Source: Bathynomus jamesi (Eukaryota > Arthropoda > Malacostraca > Isopoda > Cirolanidae). From it: a DNA stretch of 64,000 nt. Location: positions 1,526,001-1,590,000 of the forward strand of contig JAJOZX010000088.1 in assembly GCA_023014485.1 (NCBI GenBank), read 5' to 3'. Below, piece by piece: positions 34,167 to 48,895 of this stretch. How positions within the stretch are numbered: position 1 is the stretch's first letter; each line of letters starts with the position of its first letter. The translations under genes and the position numbers were made by a program. Under the pieces are notes generated by a model that had not been told where the DNA came from, did not search any database, and was given only the letters and a program-made list of their open reading frames with translations.

Positions 34167-36531
34167 ATGGTGGATAACTTGGTGAAAATAGTCTCATATA
34201 ACGTAAGGTCAGTGAGGAATTCAATTGTAGATGTTCATAAAATCTGTGACAGTGCAGATCTGATACTCCTGCAAGAGCACTGGCTGCCTAAGCAAGAGCT
34301 AAAATTCCTCTCTACCATCCATGATGACTTTATGTACCATGCGTCACAGGGCCGGATTAAGACCTTTAGAGGCCCTAAGCACTTAAAAGATTTTGGTGCC
34401 CCATATATATGTAATTCAAAATATAAACAAAAATAAACCATAAAATAAAATTTTATTTTTTGAAATGAAACAAAACTTACAGTAAGATGGAAAATAATGT
34501 TTATTTTTGTATACTTCCACTTCATTTATATTTGAAAAGTTTTCTCCTACTTTTTTTAATTGCAAAGTCTTTGATCAGATCCTCAAAACTAATCTTACGT
34601 AACACATCTGCTTCTATACTTAGTAGAGATAAGGCATCCAGCCTGCCTTGTTGCATAGTTGTTCTGTTGGTATTTTTAATATACTTCAACTGAGAAAATG
34701 AACGCTCAGCTGAGCAATTTGTGACCATTAATGTTAAAAATATACGAAAGGCAATTTCTACATTTGGGAAGGCACACTCAATATTGTCTTCTACAATTAT
34801 TTTATAAAGTTCAGCATGACTGAATCTTGTTTTTACATTTACTATAGCACACGAAAATATTTAATCTATATGTATTTTTAATATGGCGCTCAAAGATTTG
34901 ATATAAACAAAATAATAACGCAAAGCGTAAAGTGTGTGATTACAACGAAATATATTTATTCTCTCAAAAGGGTTGTTGTTCACTACAAATTCAAACAATG
35001 GAAAAAAATAAATACTATATATGAATATATATAATTCAGTTTTCAACAGCTTATAGGCTATAAGCCGCGATTATAATAGTATAATAAATCCATGGTAAAT
35101 CCGACAATGGAAAATTTCTGTGGTGCCCCCCTTCCCTTGATGCCCTAAGCACGGGCTTATTTTGCTTAATGGTTAATCCGGCCCTGAATTGCGTCATCAG
35201 CAGTAGACTTGTCAGATAAATTAATGTACGGTAGGCCTTTTGGTGGTGTTGCTTTCTTAATAAGGAAAAATTTCTCAAAACACAAAATTTTTAACAAGCG
35301 ATAATGTAAGGTTGTTGGGCATTGAATTACAAGTGAACAATGATTGCATATTAATTGTAAACTGCTATTTACCATACAACAACGGCAGTAATCTAGATGA
35401 ATACATTGATTTGCTGTACAAAATTAAGTTATTATCAGATAACCCCAAATATTCTCACTGTATAATAATGGGGGACTTTTACGCGTATGTAAACTCGGAA
35501 TTCTTTGTAGAATTGGGTAACATGATGCGAGTCGGCCAAATTAAGTATAAGTGATGTAGATGTATCAGGGGTAACCAGTGGTAATTTTACATACGTTAGC
35601 GATATAAGTGGTACCACCAGGTGGATTGATCAGTGTCTCACTAGTAATAATCTAAAGGATCGAATTGTTAGAGTTCATATTCTGCATGATTTCCTTTTTT
35701 CTGATCATAGACCATTTGAACTACTATTAATTAATTTTACCAATTTATGCGCAACACGACATAAGAACTCAATAGGTAAGAATAATCGCGTCGATTGGTC
35801 TAATGTTAATATGCAACAGAGAATAGAATACAAAGACAGAACAGGTCACCTCTTTAATAATTTAGAAATTTGCATCTTACCTGTAGTAATCCTTACTCAA
35901 ATGATTCTCACTGTAAACTCATAGATAGGTATTATAGTAAGATAATATCCCTGTTAAGAGAAGCAGGAAGCCCCTTGATTAAATCGTACAACTATCATAC
36001 TAAGATTATTCCTGGATGGAATGATTTTATTACCCACCTGAAGAGGGAATCGAAAGATGCCTACGATTTTTGGTATACATGAATATGTATAGAAGTAGGG
36101 GGTCAGTATAAGGCGGCCATAAGGCGATGTAAACAGGAAGAAGAGTTTATTCGAGCATCAAAAGCCTGTGAAGCTCGCATAAATAACAATAATAAATTTT
36201 TTTTGAAATTTGTTAAGAATCAAACGGGTGTCAAAAGTGTCCTCCCTCCGACAATCGATGGGGTGTCGGGAAGGATGAAACTTCAAAGCTGTGGAAAACC
36301 CACTATTCTAACATTCTTAACAGTGTGAGTAGGGATACTCTTAAGATAGATTGCAGCGAAACGCCTGTGGGAGGGACAAGGGAAAATACTTTGATATCAG
36401 TTCCTGAAGTAAAGAGGTTAATTAAAGAGTTAAAGACTGGTTCTGCGTCAGGGGCAGTTGACCTATCATTGCTCTTATCAGCCATGATTACTCATAGCTA
36501 TTTCCCTGCAGAGTTTATGAGGGTATATATC
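34167..36531 (+). pseudogene. ORF2 endonuclease and start of RT, interrupted
   Basis: The ATG at 34167 opens an AP-like endonuclease: KIVSYNVRSVRNS, LILLQEHWLPKQE. It is cut at 34346 by a hAT element and resumes at 35189 with LMYGRPFGGVAFLIRKN, VNCYLPYNN, IIMGDFYAYVN (usual Asn of MGDFN is Tyr) and, in another frame, FLFSDHRPFE. The RT N-terminus (TGSASGAVDLSLLLSAMI; FMRVYI) ends at 36531 at the second hAT element. Frameshifts lie near 35550, 35870 and 36250. Confidence 0.8.
34347..35186 (-). mobile_element. hAT element, internally deleted, inserted in ORF2 endonuclease
   Basis: The termini are CAGGGCCGGATTAA and its inverse at 35173-35186. The flanks share TGCGTCA, with two extra bases at the right. 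On the minus strand 34522-34728 encodes a hAT C-terminal dimerisation motif: NCSAERSFSQLKYIKN, LDALSLLSIEAD, IKDFAIKKSRR. The rest of the transposase is absent, so the copy is non-autonomous. The type resembles ZMYM1-like hAT proteins. Confidence 0.82.
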
Positions 36532-38170
36532 CAGTGATGGGCATCGATACACGAAAATCCCTAAGGCGATACCGATACATCGATACTCGTAAATCGTCTA
36601 AAGCGATACCGATACATCGATACTTTATAGATGGCTAAAGCGATATCGATATCCATATATGTATCGCGATACATTACTATAAGAATGAACAAATCTTACT
36701 AATATGTAAATAAATTTTTACTTTGTATATTGGGTGTAAAAAACGATCAGTTCAGTCAAGAAAAATGTATTTTATACCAAGTTAGCTCACAGAAAAACTT
36801 AAATGTTATAAACTTTTAACGAGGAACATAAGAAATTGTAGGTGATCGGCCCCTTTAAGATGGTTGTGAATTGCGATATCAATTATAACGAGTATTACCC
36901 TTAAGAAATACCAGTTCGCAAAACATCTTATCGGATAGTCTATTCCTCTTTGGAGAGTAAATGTGGCCCGCGAAACTGAAAAGCCGTTCCACGGGAGCAG
37001 AGGATGGAAGTGGAGTATTGTACTAAGTGAAAACTCTCATAATTCCAGGGTATTGGCGTAGTGATGCGAGGGAATTACTGCTGTCAACCAGGTACTTCAA
37101 CACTTCCATTTCAGACGAGTCCTGATCTGGAGTGACGGTAGATGAAAGAAGGCATCTGAACTTCCATCAGATGCAACGTCACTCGACTCCTGTGGAGCTG
37201 TGCCTGTGGAATGCTCATACAGATTCTTGACAGCATTTACCAACATTTCTTGAACTTTTTTCTTAATGATGTTTGTGTTGAATTTGCTATTTATCGTCAA
37301 CCATTTTAATTTAAATTGAGGATTGGATGTTGATGGTAAAATGGCTGCTTCGCAATTGCAATCATAAAAACTATCAAGGCTAAGGAACTTCTCGAAACGC
37401 TTAGCGAAGCCTGATGCAACTGCATTAAGAAGTGGTCGGCAATGGCGTAATTGTACTGAATTGAGACGCAATATCTTTTTATCTAAGGCTAAGAGTGTCG
37501 GGAGCATGCAACCATAAAAGCAGTCTTTGATTGCAACCTGTCAAGCGCCGTTGCAACGGGTTGCAGTACGGTGACATGCTCTTATTTAAGGTTGTTTTTA
37601 GATATTATATTTACGTACATTGTCATTGATTGTTCCAATTTTATTGAACAATAAATAGCAGCACATGTTTTACTGTTGTATACCTAATTAATATACACTA
37701 AATAATCATAAATACATTGATGTGTTGTATGCATGCATTGAGCGTCGGGTGAAAATTGCGCACTTCTGTATTGAAATTACGCATCTAAGGGGTTAATAGC
37801 TTTGGAAAGAGAAATATTTCTGTGGATGCGCGGCGCGAAAAATATTATTAACATGATATCATTGATATGTAGATATAATTGTAACTATCAGGTCCCTTCA
37901 ACATTATAACTTAAAACGATATTATTTGATAAAAACAGTTCAGAAAATTTGCAGATTATACAACTTTTTACAATTTTGCTTACTATACTTTTAGTTATTT
38001 GCATGAATGTATCGGTGTATCGATGAGTCGAGTTTTTCGGTACATTTAAGAAAAATGACCTTAGCGATACCGATACATCGATCAAGTAGCTAAGGCGATG
38101 CCGTTACCGATACAAAAGTATCGCTCGATACGTAACGCCGATACATGTATCGCGATACTACCCATCTCTT
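36532..38170 (-). mobile_element. hAT element inserted in the RT domain
   Basis: A perfect 8-bp duplication TATATATC flanks it (36524-36531, 38171-38178). The ends are CAGTGATGGGCATCGATAC and an imperfect inverse ending CTACCCATCTCTT. ATCGATAC-type subterminal repeats are abundant at both ends. It carries part of a hAT transposase on the minus strand; the N-terminal half of the gene is missing. Confidence 0.85.
36890..37507 (-). pseudogene. hAT transposase, C-terminal fragment
   Basis: Minus-strand reading: LLNAVASGFAKRFEKFLSLD, HPKFKLRW-like FKLKWLTINSKF, then after a frame change APVERLFSFAGHIYSPKRNR and LSDKMFCELVFLK, the hATC dimerisation signature of BED-type hAT transposases. The catalytic core is not recognisable. 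Confidence 0.82.
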
Positions 38171-39269
38171 TATATATCTTGCCACTGGTCAAAAATAAGT
38201 ATGGAGACATTTTATCCAGCAATAATTACAGACCTATTGCTGTCGCTTTCTGCTTCTCGAAACTACTAGAAAAACTCCTGTTACTCGGATTAAATGATTA
38301 CCTATGCACATCTCCTAATCAGTTTGGTTTCAAAAGGTCCCACTCAACTGACCTGAGTGTCTATGTACTTAAAGAAACAATATCTAAATACAATGACAGT
38401 AATTCAACTATTTATAGCTGTTACTTAGATATAAGTAAGGCATATGATAGAGTGAACCACAATATTTTATTTAAAAAACTAGAAGACAGGAAGGTTCCCA
38501 TGTACATATTACATTTATTGAAATTTTGGTATTCCCACCAATCTTTTACCGTTAGGTGGGGCAATGTACTATCCGAATATTTTGGCTCCTCTTGCGGGGT
38601 GAGACAAGGCTCGTTGCTCTCCCCTATACTGTTTAATGTGTATATTGACGGATTAATTGCTTCACTTAATGAGGCAACAGTGGGATGTTGTATAGATAAC
38701 ACAAGGATAAATAGCTTAGTTTATGCCGATGATATGGTGTTAATAAGTCCCTCTGTTAAAGGTCTGGATCGCTACTAAAAGTCTGCGAAGTGTATTCGCA
38801 GAAACATGATATTCTTTTTAATGTTACAAAAACTAAGGTTATGCAATTTCATCCTAAAAGCTGTAATCAGCCAGCTATTAGGTTTAAAATGAATGATGAA
38901 GTAACTGAAGAAGTATAAGAGTTTAAGTATTTGGGTCAAACTATTACCAGCTCATTCAGTGATGACTCAGATATAAGAAAACAATCTCGAAGCCTTTGTG
39001 CTAAAGCGAATATGACTATAAGGAACTTTTGGTTCTGTACAAATAAAGCTAAAGACACTCTCTTTCGTACTTTCTGCAGTAATATATACGGACAGCAACT
39101 CTGGGTGAATTATAAAAAAGGTTCTGGCAGAACCATAAATTTGCTATACAACAGGTCTTTTAGACTCTTACATAAATTACCCCCGAGATGCTCAGCTTCG
39201 CAAATGTTTGCTACCCGCAATATGTCGAGCTTCCCGGAGGTAAGAAGACGCGCTCAATACAGTCTAATG
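38171..39269 (+). pseudogene. ORF2 reverse transcriptase domain of the composite retrotransposon
   Basis: It resumes after the hAT insertion with LPLVKNKYGDILSS and NYRPIAVAFCFSKLLEKLL. The palm has CYLDISKAYDRVNH, CGVRQGSLLSPILFNVYID and LVYADDMVLISPS (catalytic YADD intact). A frameshift near 38775 and a stop near 38917 follow. The thumb continues with FKYLGQTI, FCSNIYGQQLW and LHKLPPRCSASQM, and is cut at QYSLM by the third hAT insertion at 39270. Confidence 0.88.
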
Positions 39270-39688
39270 CAGTGTTCTTCAAAATACGGGTCGCGACCAA
39301 GTACTGGGTCGCGAGATGCTCTTCACTGGGTCGCAAGGTAAAAAAAAAGAAAAAGTATATATATATAAAATATATTTACAAAGTACACCATGATATCAAG
39401 TTTTTGTCAATAGTTCACTCGCTTAAATATTAAATATTAGTTACCGTAATTATTAAGCATAATATTATTTACAACTATCATTTTTATACTGTATTAATTA
39501 TATTTAGTGCCATTTATGTATTTTGATTATTAAGTATTTATGGAAAAAAAGGGTGTTTCTAAGTTAACAAGAATGATATCAGGCAACAAGAAATGCATCT
39601 CAAAGAGAGAGAGCGAGAGAGAGAGAATGTGTGCGTATGTGTGTTCTCATGAGTCGCTCACCGCCTCACACGACCCGAACGTGTCCAA

Positions 39689-42600
39689 TAGGGTGTCCCG
39701 TTAAACCCAAAGTTGGTCGGGTACAGCATTAACCGATATAATATCGTGAAGTGGGTTACTAGGAATGCCCACACAAGTTTTTAAAGTCCTATCTAAAACA
39801 TTCATGCATCCCCAGCGGTTTACATTTTACATCCCTGATTCAGACCACAAAATTGGCATTTTTTGGCATTTTCTAGTAAAATATACTATTTTAATTAAAA
39901 GTAAAACACATTTACCACTCTATATGCATTTCTGGTAATGTATACTAGCTTTATAAATGTAAATGCTAAATGTGGGCCCCACAGGGCCCAATTTAGCCCC
40001 CTTATTTCATATTTTTAGCGATTTTTACTAACTATTGTAATCTAACTTTTTTTCAGGAATTTCTAAATCTAGGTACCATAATATGTATTTAAATTGATGA
40101 AATGGCTCTAAGCAAACCATTAAGTAGAAGCAAAACAGAAATTCCCTTTCTAGGTCAACCTATAGCCTCCATAACGACTACAGCTGTTCCAACCAACAAA
40201 CAAGTACTCAAATATTTCTATCATATTAAAGCTTGCAATCCTCATTATAATCAGTCCCTTGTTAAAGGAAAACTTGTAAGTCATCAAGCTGGCATGGTAA
40301 TAGACCAGGTGTTCTCCTTTTGGAATAAATGCAATTTACCTACTAGTAGCAGACAATATGCCGTTAAAAAACTTCTTAAGTTGCACCAGGAATAGTATGT
40401 TCTAACAAAACATAAATATAGAAAAACTGAAGAGCACCTAAGTTCAGTAAACAAATTTTATGAAAAACTCGAAACAATATTTGATGTCGCTCACCCATTT
40501 CCTGAAAAAGTTCTTTCAGAAAAGCTAGGGAAAACTGAAGTTGAGGAAGATCTGGAGTTTTTAAAGATGCTGAGAGGAGGATATAAAGTTACACTGGGTT
40601 CAAGAGATAAGATTTCAGAGCAAAGAATAAAAAATAAAATAAAAAGGCTAGCAACCAATGAACGTTTACGTCAGAAAGAACAAGAGAGAATAAGCAAACC
40701 ATCTAAAGTGAAAATAGAGAAATTAGAATGTGAGGGAGATAGTTCTAACGATTATGATTACCTCAATAAAAGACTAAAAATAACTAAAGAACAAAAGCCT
40801 ATCTACCTACCTAGAAATGTACTTAAAGAGTCTATTGTAGCCAGTGCTATAGACAGAGGAAATGTATCTGTTAGGAACAGATACATTAATAATTTCTGCT
40901 TTAATTAGAGCCTGCGGTGGAGACCTAAACGATTATGCAGTTTCAAAAACATCTACTCATACAGCAACACAAGAAAATAGGGTAAAAACTGAAAATGAAG
41001 TGAAAGAATTGTTTCAAAATACCAATATAAAACATCTTGTTGTCCATTGGGATTCAAAACAGATTTTAGGCTTAGAAAGGCTTGCTGTTGCTGCTCCTAG
41101 ATCTCCTCATATTGATAAAATTTTGGAGATACCTATTATTCAAAATGCTACTGGTGAACAAATGTCTGAAGCTACATTCAAGCTCCTTACAGATTGGCAG
41201 GTCACAGGAAAGGTGAGAGGTATGTCATTTGATACGACGGCCTCAAATACAGGTATTAACAAAGGAGCTTGCATTTATATAGAAAGAAATCTGAATAGAC
41301 CATTATTATATTTAGCATGCCGTCACCACATTGGCAAACTTATTGTAAAATCTGTTTGGCAATGCATCTTTGGAAAAAGCACTGGTCCCGATTATCCCAT
41401 ATTTGAAGAATTTTCGTAAAGCTGGTGCAAAATAACATTATCCCAAACTAAAGAAATAAATATAACTGAGCTTTTGTTGATGGATATTAAAGAAAGTACA
41501 AACATAATTTATAATTCTTTATTAGAGAACAAAAATTATTTCAGAGATGATTACTTAGAATATTCAGAATTAAACTGTTTATTGTTGGGGCACAGGCCTT
41601 CAAAGATACATCTTCGTAAACCAGGAGCATGCCATCGAGCTAGATTCATAGCACCTCAGCTGTATTCAAATAAACTTGTCTTATTTACAGTAGAGATCAG
41701 CTTAACTATGAACTAGAAGTAAAAGAATCATTTGGAAAATTTGTCAAGTTTACATCTTTAGTTTATGGCCCTTATTGGCTAAAGACCCCATTAGCTGCAG
41801 AAGCACCACTCAATGACCTGCGATTTTATAAGCAATTACGTAGTTAATGTCTGGCAGGAAGTAGACCAGAAGTTTCTATTGCTGCAGTAGATGCATTCTT
41901 AAGACACAAGTGGTATTTAAGTTAAGAACTTGTAGTTTTATATCTTCTTAGTAAAACTTTAGATGAGAATACAAAAGCAAGTATCGCAGCTCGTTTATTA
42001 GGAACTGAAGTTCCAGATGAAATTATTATAGGAAAGCCAAAAGTTCCAGAACTACACCCAGATATACATCTGGTGGATTTGATAGGACCTAATTCATAGA
42101 AAATCTTAAAAATCATGAATTTAGAAAGCTGTTGGTTGTCAAAGCCAGTGGGAGAATAGTGCTCATATCCAAACTATAATGAAATGGAAGAGTTTGTGAG
42201 TAATTTGAAGGTTGTCAATGATTGTGCTGAAAGGGCTCTTAAGCTTATAACTGATCTGGCTCCTACAGTTAAAGATGATGCTCAGCTTCAAGCTAAAATT
42301 CAAACCACAGAACTTCATTGAAAAAATTTAAAAGAAATCAAGAAAAAGAATCTTCGTAATTACTAGGTAAATTATTAGTTTAAAAGGGGGATTAGTGCAA
42401 TTTTTTATTAAAAAAGGGGATTTATGCAATTTTTTATAAAAAATATAAAAACAAAACAAAACAAAAAATTAAAAATACAAAAAAGTAAAAAAAAAATTAA
42501 AAAAAAAAAAAAAAAAAAACGAGAGATTCCAATCGACCTTGACGTGGTTCTGGGGCTTCCTACTAACAGATTGGAAAAAATGTGTATGTAATTTCTAGCT

Positions 42601-42795
42601 TTAATGGGTCTTTTAAAGGTCAAAATGCCAATTTTTTGGTCTGAATCGGGGGTGTAAAATGTAAACCCCTGGGGATACATGATTTCTTTAGATAGGACTT
42701 TAAAAACTTGTTTGAGCATTCTTAGTAGCCCACTTAACGATATTATATCGGTTAATGCTGTACCCGACCAACTTTGGGTTTAACGGGACACCCTA
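39689..42795 (+). mobile_element. Divergent hAT-like DNA transposon, copy 2
   Basis: The 8-bp duplication GTGTCCAA flanks it (39681-39688, 42796-42803). The ends TAGGGTGTCCCGTTAAACCC are inverted, and the inverted repeats extend about 178 bp at roughly 90% identity (39689-39866 against 42620-42795). It is nested in the ZBED-type hAT upstream of that element's gene. A poly-A run at 42499-42519 lies near the right repeat. It has the same domain order as copy 1 (27942-30956) but is clearly a different family. Confidence 0.85.
40102..42160 (+). pseudogene. Transposase-like protein of divergent hAT-like element, copy 2
   Basis: It starts at the ATG at 40102 (MALSKPLSRSKTEIPFLG). The N-terminal domain has VPTNKQVLKYFYHIK, matching LPTLRDVLKYGLLLR of copy 1. 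The core has VVHWDSKQILGLE (first Asp candidate), SFDTTASNTGINKGAC (second) and CRHHIGKLIV (CxxH). The C-terminal part has GPYWLKTPLAAEAPLNDLRF and AVDAFLRHKWYLS. Lesions: in-frame stops at 40393, 41417 and after 41840; frameshifts near 40880 and 41700. About 690 codons in all. Function as a transposase is inferred from the element structure. Confidence 0.75.
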
Positions 42796-42896
42796 GTGTC
42801 CAAGCAGGAAGTCTCTCAGTTGTCTTTATGCTGTAGGCGTGAGAGTATATTGCTATCACTTTAGTCGGAAAATATTTACCCCATCCCAAGAAAAGA

Positions 42897-44745
<1,849 letters not shown>

Positions 44746-45195
44746 TATAAAGAATCTCCTTAAATTAGTGCAGTACGTCCTGACTCTAATGAGTTAAAAG
44801 CTTTAAATTAGCTTACCTGTTATTTTGTTTTAGATCCATGTCAGACTTTTTTAGACTAAACACAGGAATCGGGTCGTGAAGGTATGTGATATTATTGCAC
44901 TGGGTCGTGGGAAAAAAGTTTGAAGAACACTGGTCTAATGCAAAGAATTAAAAAATCAACCAACCCGATTATCAAGCTATCCATGAGTCCTGCCGTTTCT
45001 CCTCTAAGTTATGGAATTCTTGGTGCGAAACCGTCTGTCTGTAGCTCCACTTAACTTCGACATGACTGTATTAGTTTTAATCAAACTGTATATATTAATA
45101 TCATTAGTATGTGAACTGTTATTGTATTAATAATACTTGTCTTATGGACTATAGTCTACCAATAAACTTTTTCATTTAATTTCATTTCATATATA

Positions 45196-46383
45196 CAGGG
45201 TGTCCCATAAGTCTGGAACCATAGGGCAAAATGATAAAAGCGGCAATAAAAACGGCTTTTATTCACAGAACGTGTTCAATGTATCCACCATTATTATTGA
45301 TACACGAATGCAGACGAGATATCCAGTCAGCAAACACACGGCGAATGGTATCATGGTGTTACATGCGTCGATGATGCGCTCCCGCAAATGTGCAACACTC
45401 TGAATTTTTTCCACGTTGACCAACGCCTTCAAGTGACCCCAGAGATAAAAATCCAACGGGGTGAAATCGGGGCTCCCTGCCAGCCACTCCACAGGCCCTC
45501 GACGTCCTATCCAATAACCAGGGAATTATCGGTGCAGCCACTCTCTTACCCGGATGCTGTAATGGGCAGGAGCACCATCCTGCTGGAGCCATGTTGGGAA
45601 ATCCCCATCTGTGTTCAAGACACTGGGGAATGCTTCCTCGTTGAGCATACGTAAGTAGGCGTTTCCTGTGACAGTGTCATCAAGAAAGAAGGGGCCTATG
45701 ATACGGTCTTTCCAAATGCCACACCATACCATCACACGAGCGACACCTTGTTCCTTTGAAGCAGTAAACCAGTGAGGGTTGTCTTGCGACCAGTAGCGGG
45801 TGTTCTGTCGGTTCACCTCACCATTTGCGTAAAAAACAGCCTCATCACTGAACAGAATGGTGAACGCGAAATTGGCATTTTGAGCACATTGTTCCGTACC
45901 CCATTCACAAAATTCCATCCGTCGGTCTGGATCATCTTCGCTTAATTTCTGCAGGATTTGAAGTTTGTAAGGATGCCATTTGTGTGCTTGAAGAATGCGG
46001 TGGATGCTGCTTTTCGACACTCCTGTCTCAGCGGACAACCGCCGAAGAGACTTTTGGGGACTGTTTGTTAAATGAGCGAGGATGGTAGCGGCTGTGTCAT
46101 CGTCGGTGGATGTCCTCGGAGGTCCACTGCGTGGTTTATCTCCTATGGATCCCGTTTCCCTCAACTTTGCTACAGTTTTGCGGACACAGCTATGTGTTAT
46201 CGGCGCGCGGTCCGGATACAATCTGTTAAATTCCTCAGCGACCTCCCTCTGACTCCGATTTCCTACGAGCAGAATTACCTGGTTGCGTTCTTCCTTACTT
46301 AAAGATATCATGGGCACTTGCATAAACGGAAAAACATGAAATACTTATTTTACTCTATGGTTCCAGACTTATGGGACACCCTG
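45196..46383 (-). mobile_element. Mariner element of DD41D type
   Basis: The termini CAGGGTGTCCCATAAGTCTG and the inverse at the right end are flanked by TA; the inverted repeats run about 30 bp. It inserted between the 3' tail of the large retrotransposon and a copy of the GATTGGTTAGGTTAAGT foldback core. It carries one transposase gene on the minus strand. Confidence 0.92.
45259..46323 (-). pseudogene. DD41D mariner transposase, one in-frame stop
   Basis: The ATG at 46323 gives MQVPMISLSKEERNQVILLV. The N-terminal HTH region contains RSQREVAEEFNRLYP and SGPPRTS. The second HTH is followed by RMEFCEWG. Catalytic residues: FSDEAVF (D1), WLQQDGAPAHYS (D2) and SPDFTPLDFYLWGHLK (D3), with 41 residues between D2 and D3. 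One TAA interrupts the frame after EWLHR (near 45523); the same frame continues to 45259. All three catalytic Asp are present, so this is a young copy with a single visible lesion. Confidence 0.9.
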
Positions 46384-47112
46384 TATAAATTGACGATTGG
46401 TTAGGTTAAGTCGTAATATTTTCGTTAGTTTTAACGTTTTATTTGATGGATCCATTTAAAAAATGTCTCCTAAAGATCCTAGTGTAGTTTGTGTCCCCTT
46501 TTGCGTCAGGGGGACGTAAACTACACTCGCTCCCATGAATGTAATTACATATATGGGGACACTTACGTACATAGTCATGAACAATATACTGTACATGTAT
46601 GTAAGCAGAAAATACACATGCGTCGGGAGTGAGTTGTGTATGTAAACTAGATGAATAAAAGTAGACATGGATTCATAGGTTAATAGGACATAGGTAGGTA
46701 ATAGGTAGATGACGAACGAAATAAATTAATAAATAGTTTAAGAATAATTCAAGAGAATTTAAAGGGTAATTTACATTGTGGCTAAAATTAACCATTAAAT
46801 ACAATAATTTAAAATTAATCTATTTAAGAAGGAACATCAACGTATGAAGGAATATGGACGACAAAATTTATACTGTACACTGCACAGCATTAGACAGGAT
46901 CACAAGAAGTAAATAATCACCTATATGAAATACAGTAAATTATGGGAACGTTATTATACAATGAATACTAAAGAAGTCTGTTTCATGATTTAGTATTCAA
47001 GGTATGACAGATGCGAGAGGATTTAATTTCTTTTATGACCAAATTCATAATGAGTATGGTACATTACTTAATTCCGACGTCTAAGTCATTATAGGAGGAA
47101 TAGGAAGCTATA
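46384..47112. other. No gene; foldback core and small inverted repeat
   Basis: 46390-46428 is a copy of the GACGATTGGTTAGGTTAAGT core. 46481-46527 is an 18-nt inverted repeat built from AGTGTAGTTTGTGTCCCC, related to the 30-bp tandem array at 26295-26414. The rest is AT-rich. Confidence 0.65.
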
Positions 47113-47120
47113 AATGAGAG

Positions 47121-47444
47121 CAGGGGCGAAGCCAGAATTTCTTTACGGGAGGGGCTAATATATATATATATATATATATATATCATACAAACCCACAAGG
47201 AAAAAGAAAAATGATTCCAAGGCTTTCGTGTATTCAGAAGTACACCTCGGCAGGGAATTTGCTTCTAAATACACGAAAGGCCTTGTAATATTTTTTTTCC
47301 TTGTGAGTTTGTATCATTTATTCATTTTATGTGTTTAACCTCTTTTGCAGCACTGGGTCGAATTTGTACCGTTTCCAATACACGCATTCATAACTTAACG
47401 ACTGAAGTTTTTGTAGGGTCAAGAGGTTAATTGTGAAATTCATC

Positions 47445-47482
<38 letters not shown>

Positions 47483-47655
47483 GTGTGCAAATGAGTAAAA
47501 ACATATTCCTAAATGTATTACAATAATTAAACGTGTGCTGAAGGTATTTGACATGGCGTACTTACTCATAAGTAATGCATAGAACTATCAAACCTATGGT
47601 TTAATTTCGGGGACTGCTGAAGCCCCCGTAGCCCCCGCCCCCGTCTACGTCCCTG
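47121..47655. mobile_element. Non-autonomous hAT element (MITE)
   Basis: A perfect 8-bp duplication AATGAGAG flanks it (47113-47120, 47656-47663). The ends are CAGGGGCGAAGCCAG and, inverted, CAGGGACGTAGACG. It contains (AT)n tracts and, at 47185-47314, a Penelope-type hairpin. No transposase. Confidence 0.88.
47185..47314 (-). repeat. Penelope-type hairpin with degenerate hammerhead-like core
   Basis: Arms 47185-47240 and 47261-47314 are inverted with several mismatches. On the minus strand the left arm reads CTTCTGAATACACGAAAGCC, with a CUGA box and a GAAA box but no stem II. The outer arm (CACAAGGAAAAAGAAAA) matches the style of 5797-5955. Confidence 0.55.
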
Positions 47656-47663
47656 AATGAGAG

Positions 47664-48496
47664 CGACGATAGTGAAGACTTTACGACTAGGGTATAAGAG
47701 TGAGCGAACTAGTAAATAAATATATTCAATTATATACAATAATACTTATTAAATTACACGCATTGGCAAATGAGTTAGGGTAAATAATAATGACAATGAT
47801 GATGATAAGGTTTATTGGCAGGATATGAATCCCACAACATATTAAATATTCTTGAAGGAAATAAGCGAGGAGATACATCAAATAATGATACATTTAAACA
47901 CAAACAAACTAAAAATTTTAACTAAAGGAGATAAACATATAACACGTACTGAAACAAGAAATGCTAATAATAAAAAAAAACCTACCCACTGCTAAGACCA
48001 AAAATGATGATAATGATAATGACAATAATACTGTTTATTGGCAGGAGACAGATCCCCCAACCTAAAAAAAATGGTACAGTATCCATCAAGGTAATCAACG
48101 ATACAACTAATTAAACACTAACTTTAAAAACAAAAACAAAAAAGGACTACGGTAATAAAGAAATAACAATGATATATGTAAAGAGTCGAGAAATAACCAT
48201 GCGACATTAAACGTGCATGCATAATCTGAAAATTAGGGATGGAGGGTTAGATGCAAGATAATAACAATTAATTATAATCGATTACATAACAGATGGAAAA
48301 TGGGATATGAGAAATATTCTGATGGAAATCTGAAACAATCAAAACCGTTGATTGTCTTGTTTCTACTTCGAGGAAATGAAATTAAGGGACATTCGCTTTT
48401 TTGAACGAACTTCAAATGACACACAATGGGTACCTTCCGAACATGGAAATGGAAGATCGCATGGTGTGACATATATACAGTATATATATATATATA

Positions 48497-48529
<33 letters not shown>

Positions 48530-48811
48530 TGACTTACTTGACATGACTTATGTCCCATCCGGCTGGATCAGCCGGGTCTGGTTTCTCAAATGGCGTGAAA
48601 TGGCGTCTTGTTCAAAGGAACTACTGGAAGGTCTGTGCCATCATCATAGGGTTTCATGACAAATAAAGCACCGGTCCTCCATCCCTCTCCTGCTTGCTTG
48701 GTCCACTGGTCCTTATTCTATGTATTCGGAGCAGCCCTAGAAAGAAGGTTCTAGGGTTCCCTCATCCGCCACCCGAGGGACGCGCCTGGTAGGAGTGCTC
48801 GCTTCCCCAAG

Positions 48812-48868
<57 letters not shown>

Positions 48869-48895
48869 GGATCCCTCCTAAGGAGACGTAATTTT
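47664..48895. other. No gene recognised; duplicated segment and (AT)n tracts
   Basis: Segments near 47790 and 48010 share GATGATAA, GTTTATTGGCAGGA and a similar AAC/AAA-rich tail, suggesting a ~220-bp duplicated repeat. (AT)n tracts lie at 48481-48532 and 48814-48862. The less AT-rich block 48550-48800 is not identified. Confidence 0.5.
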
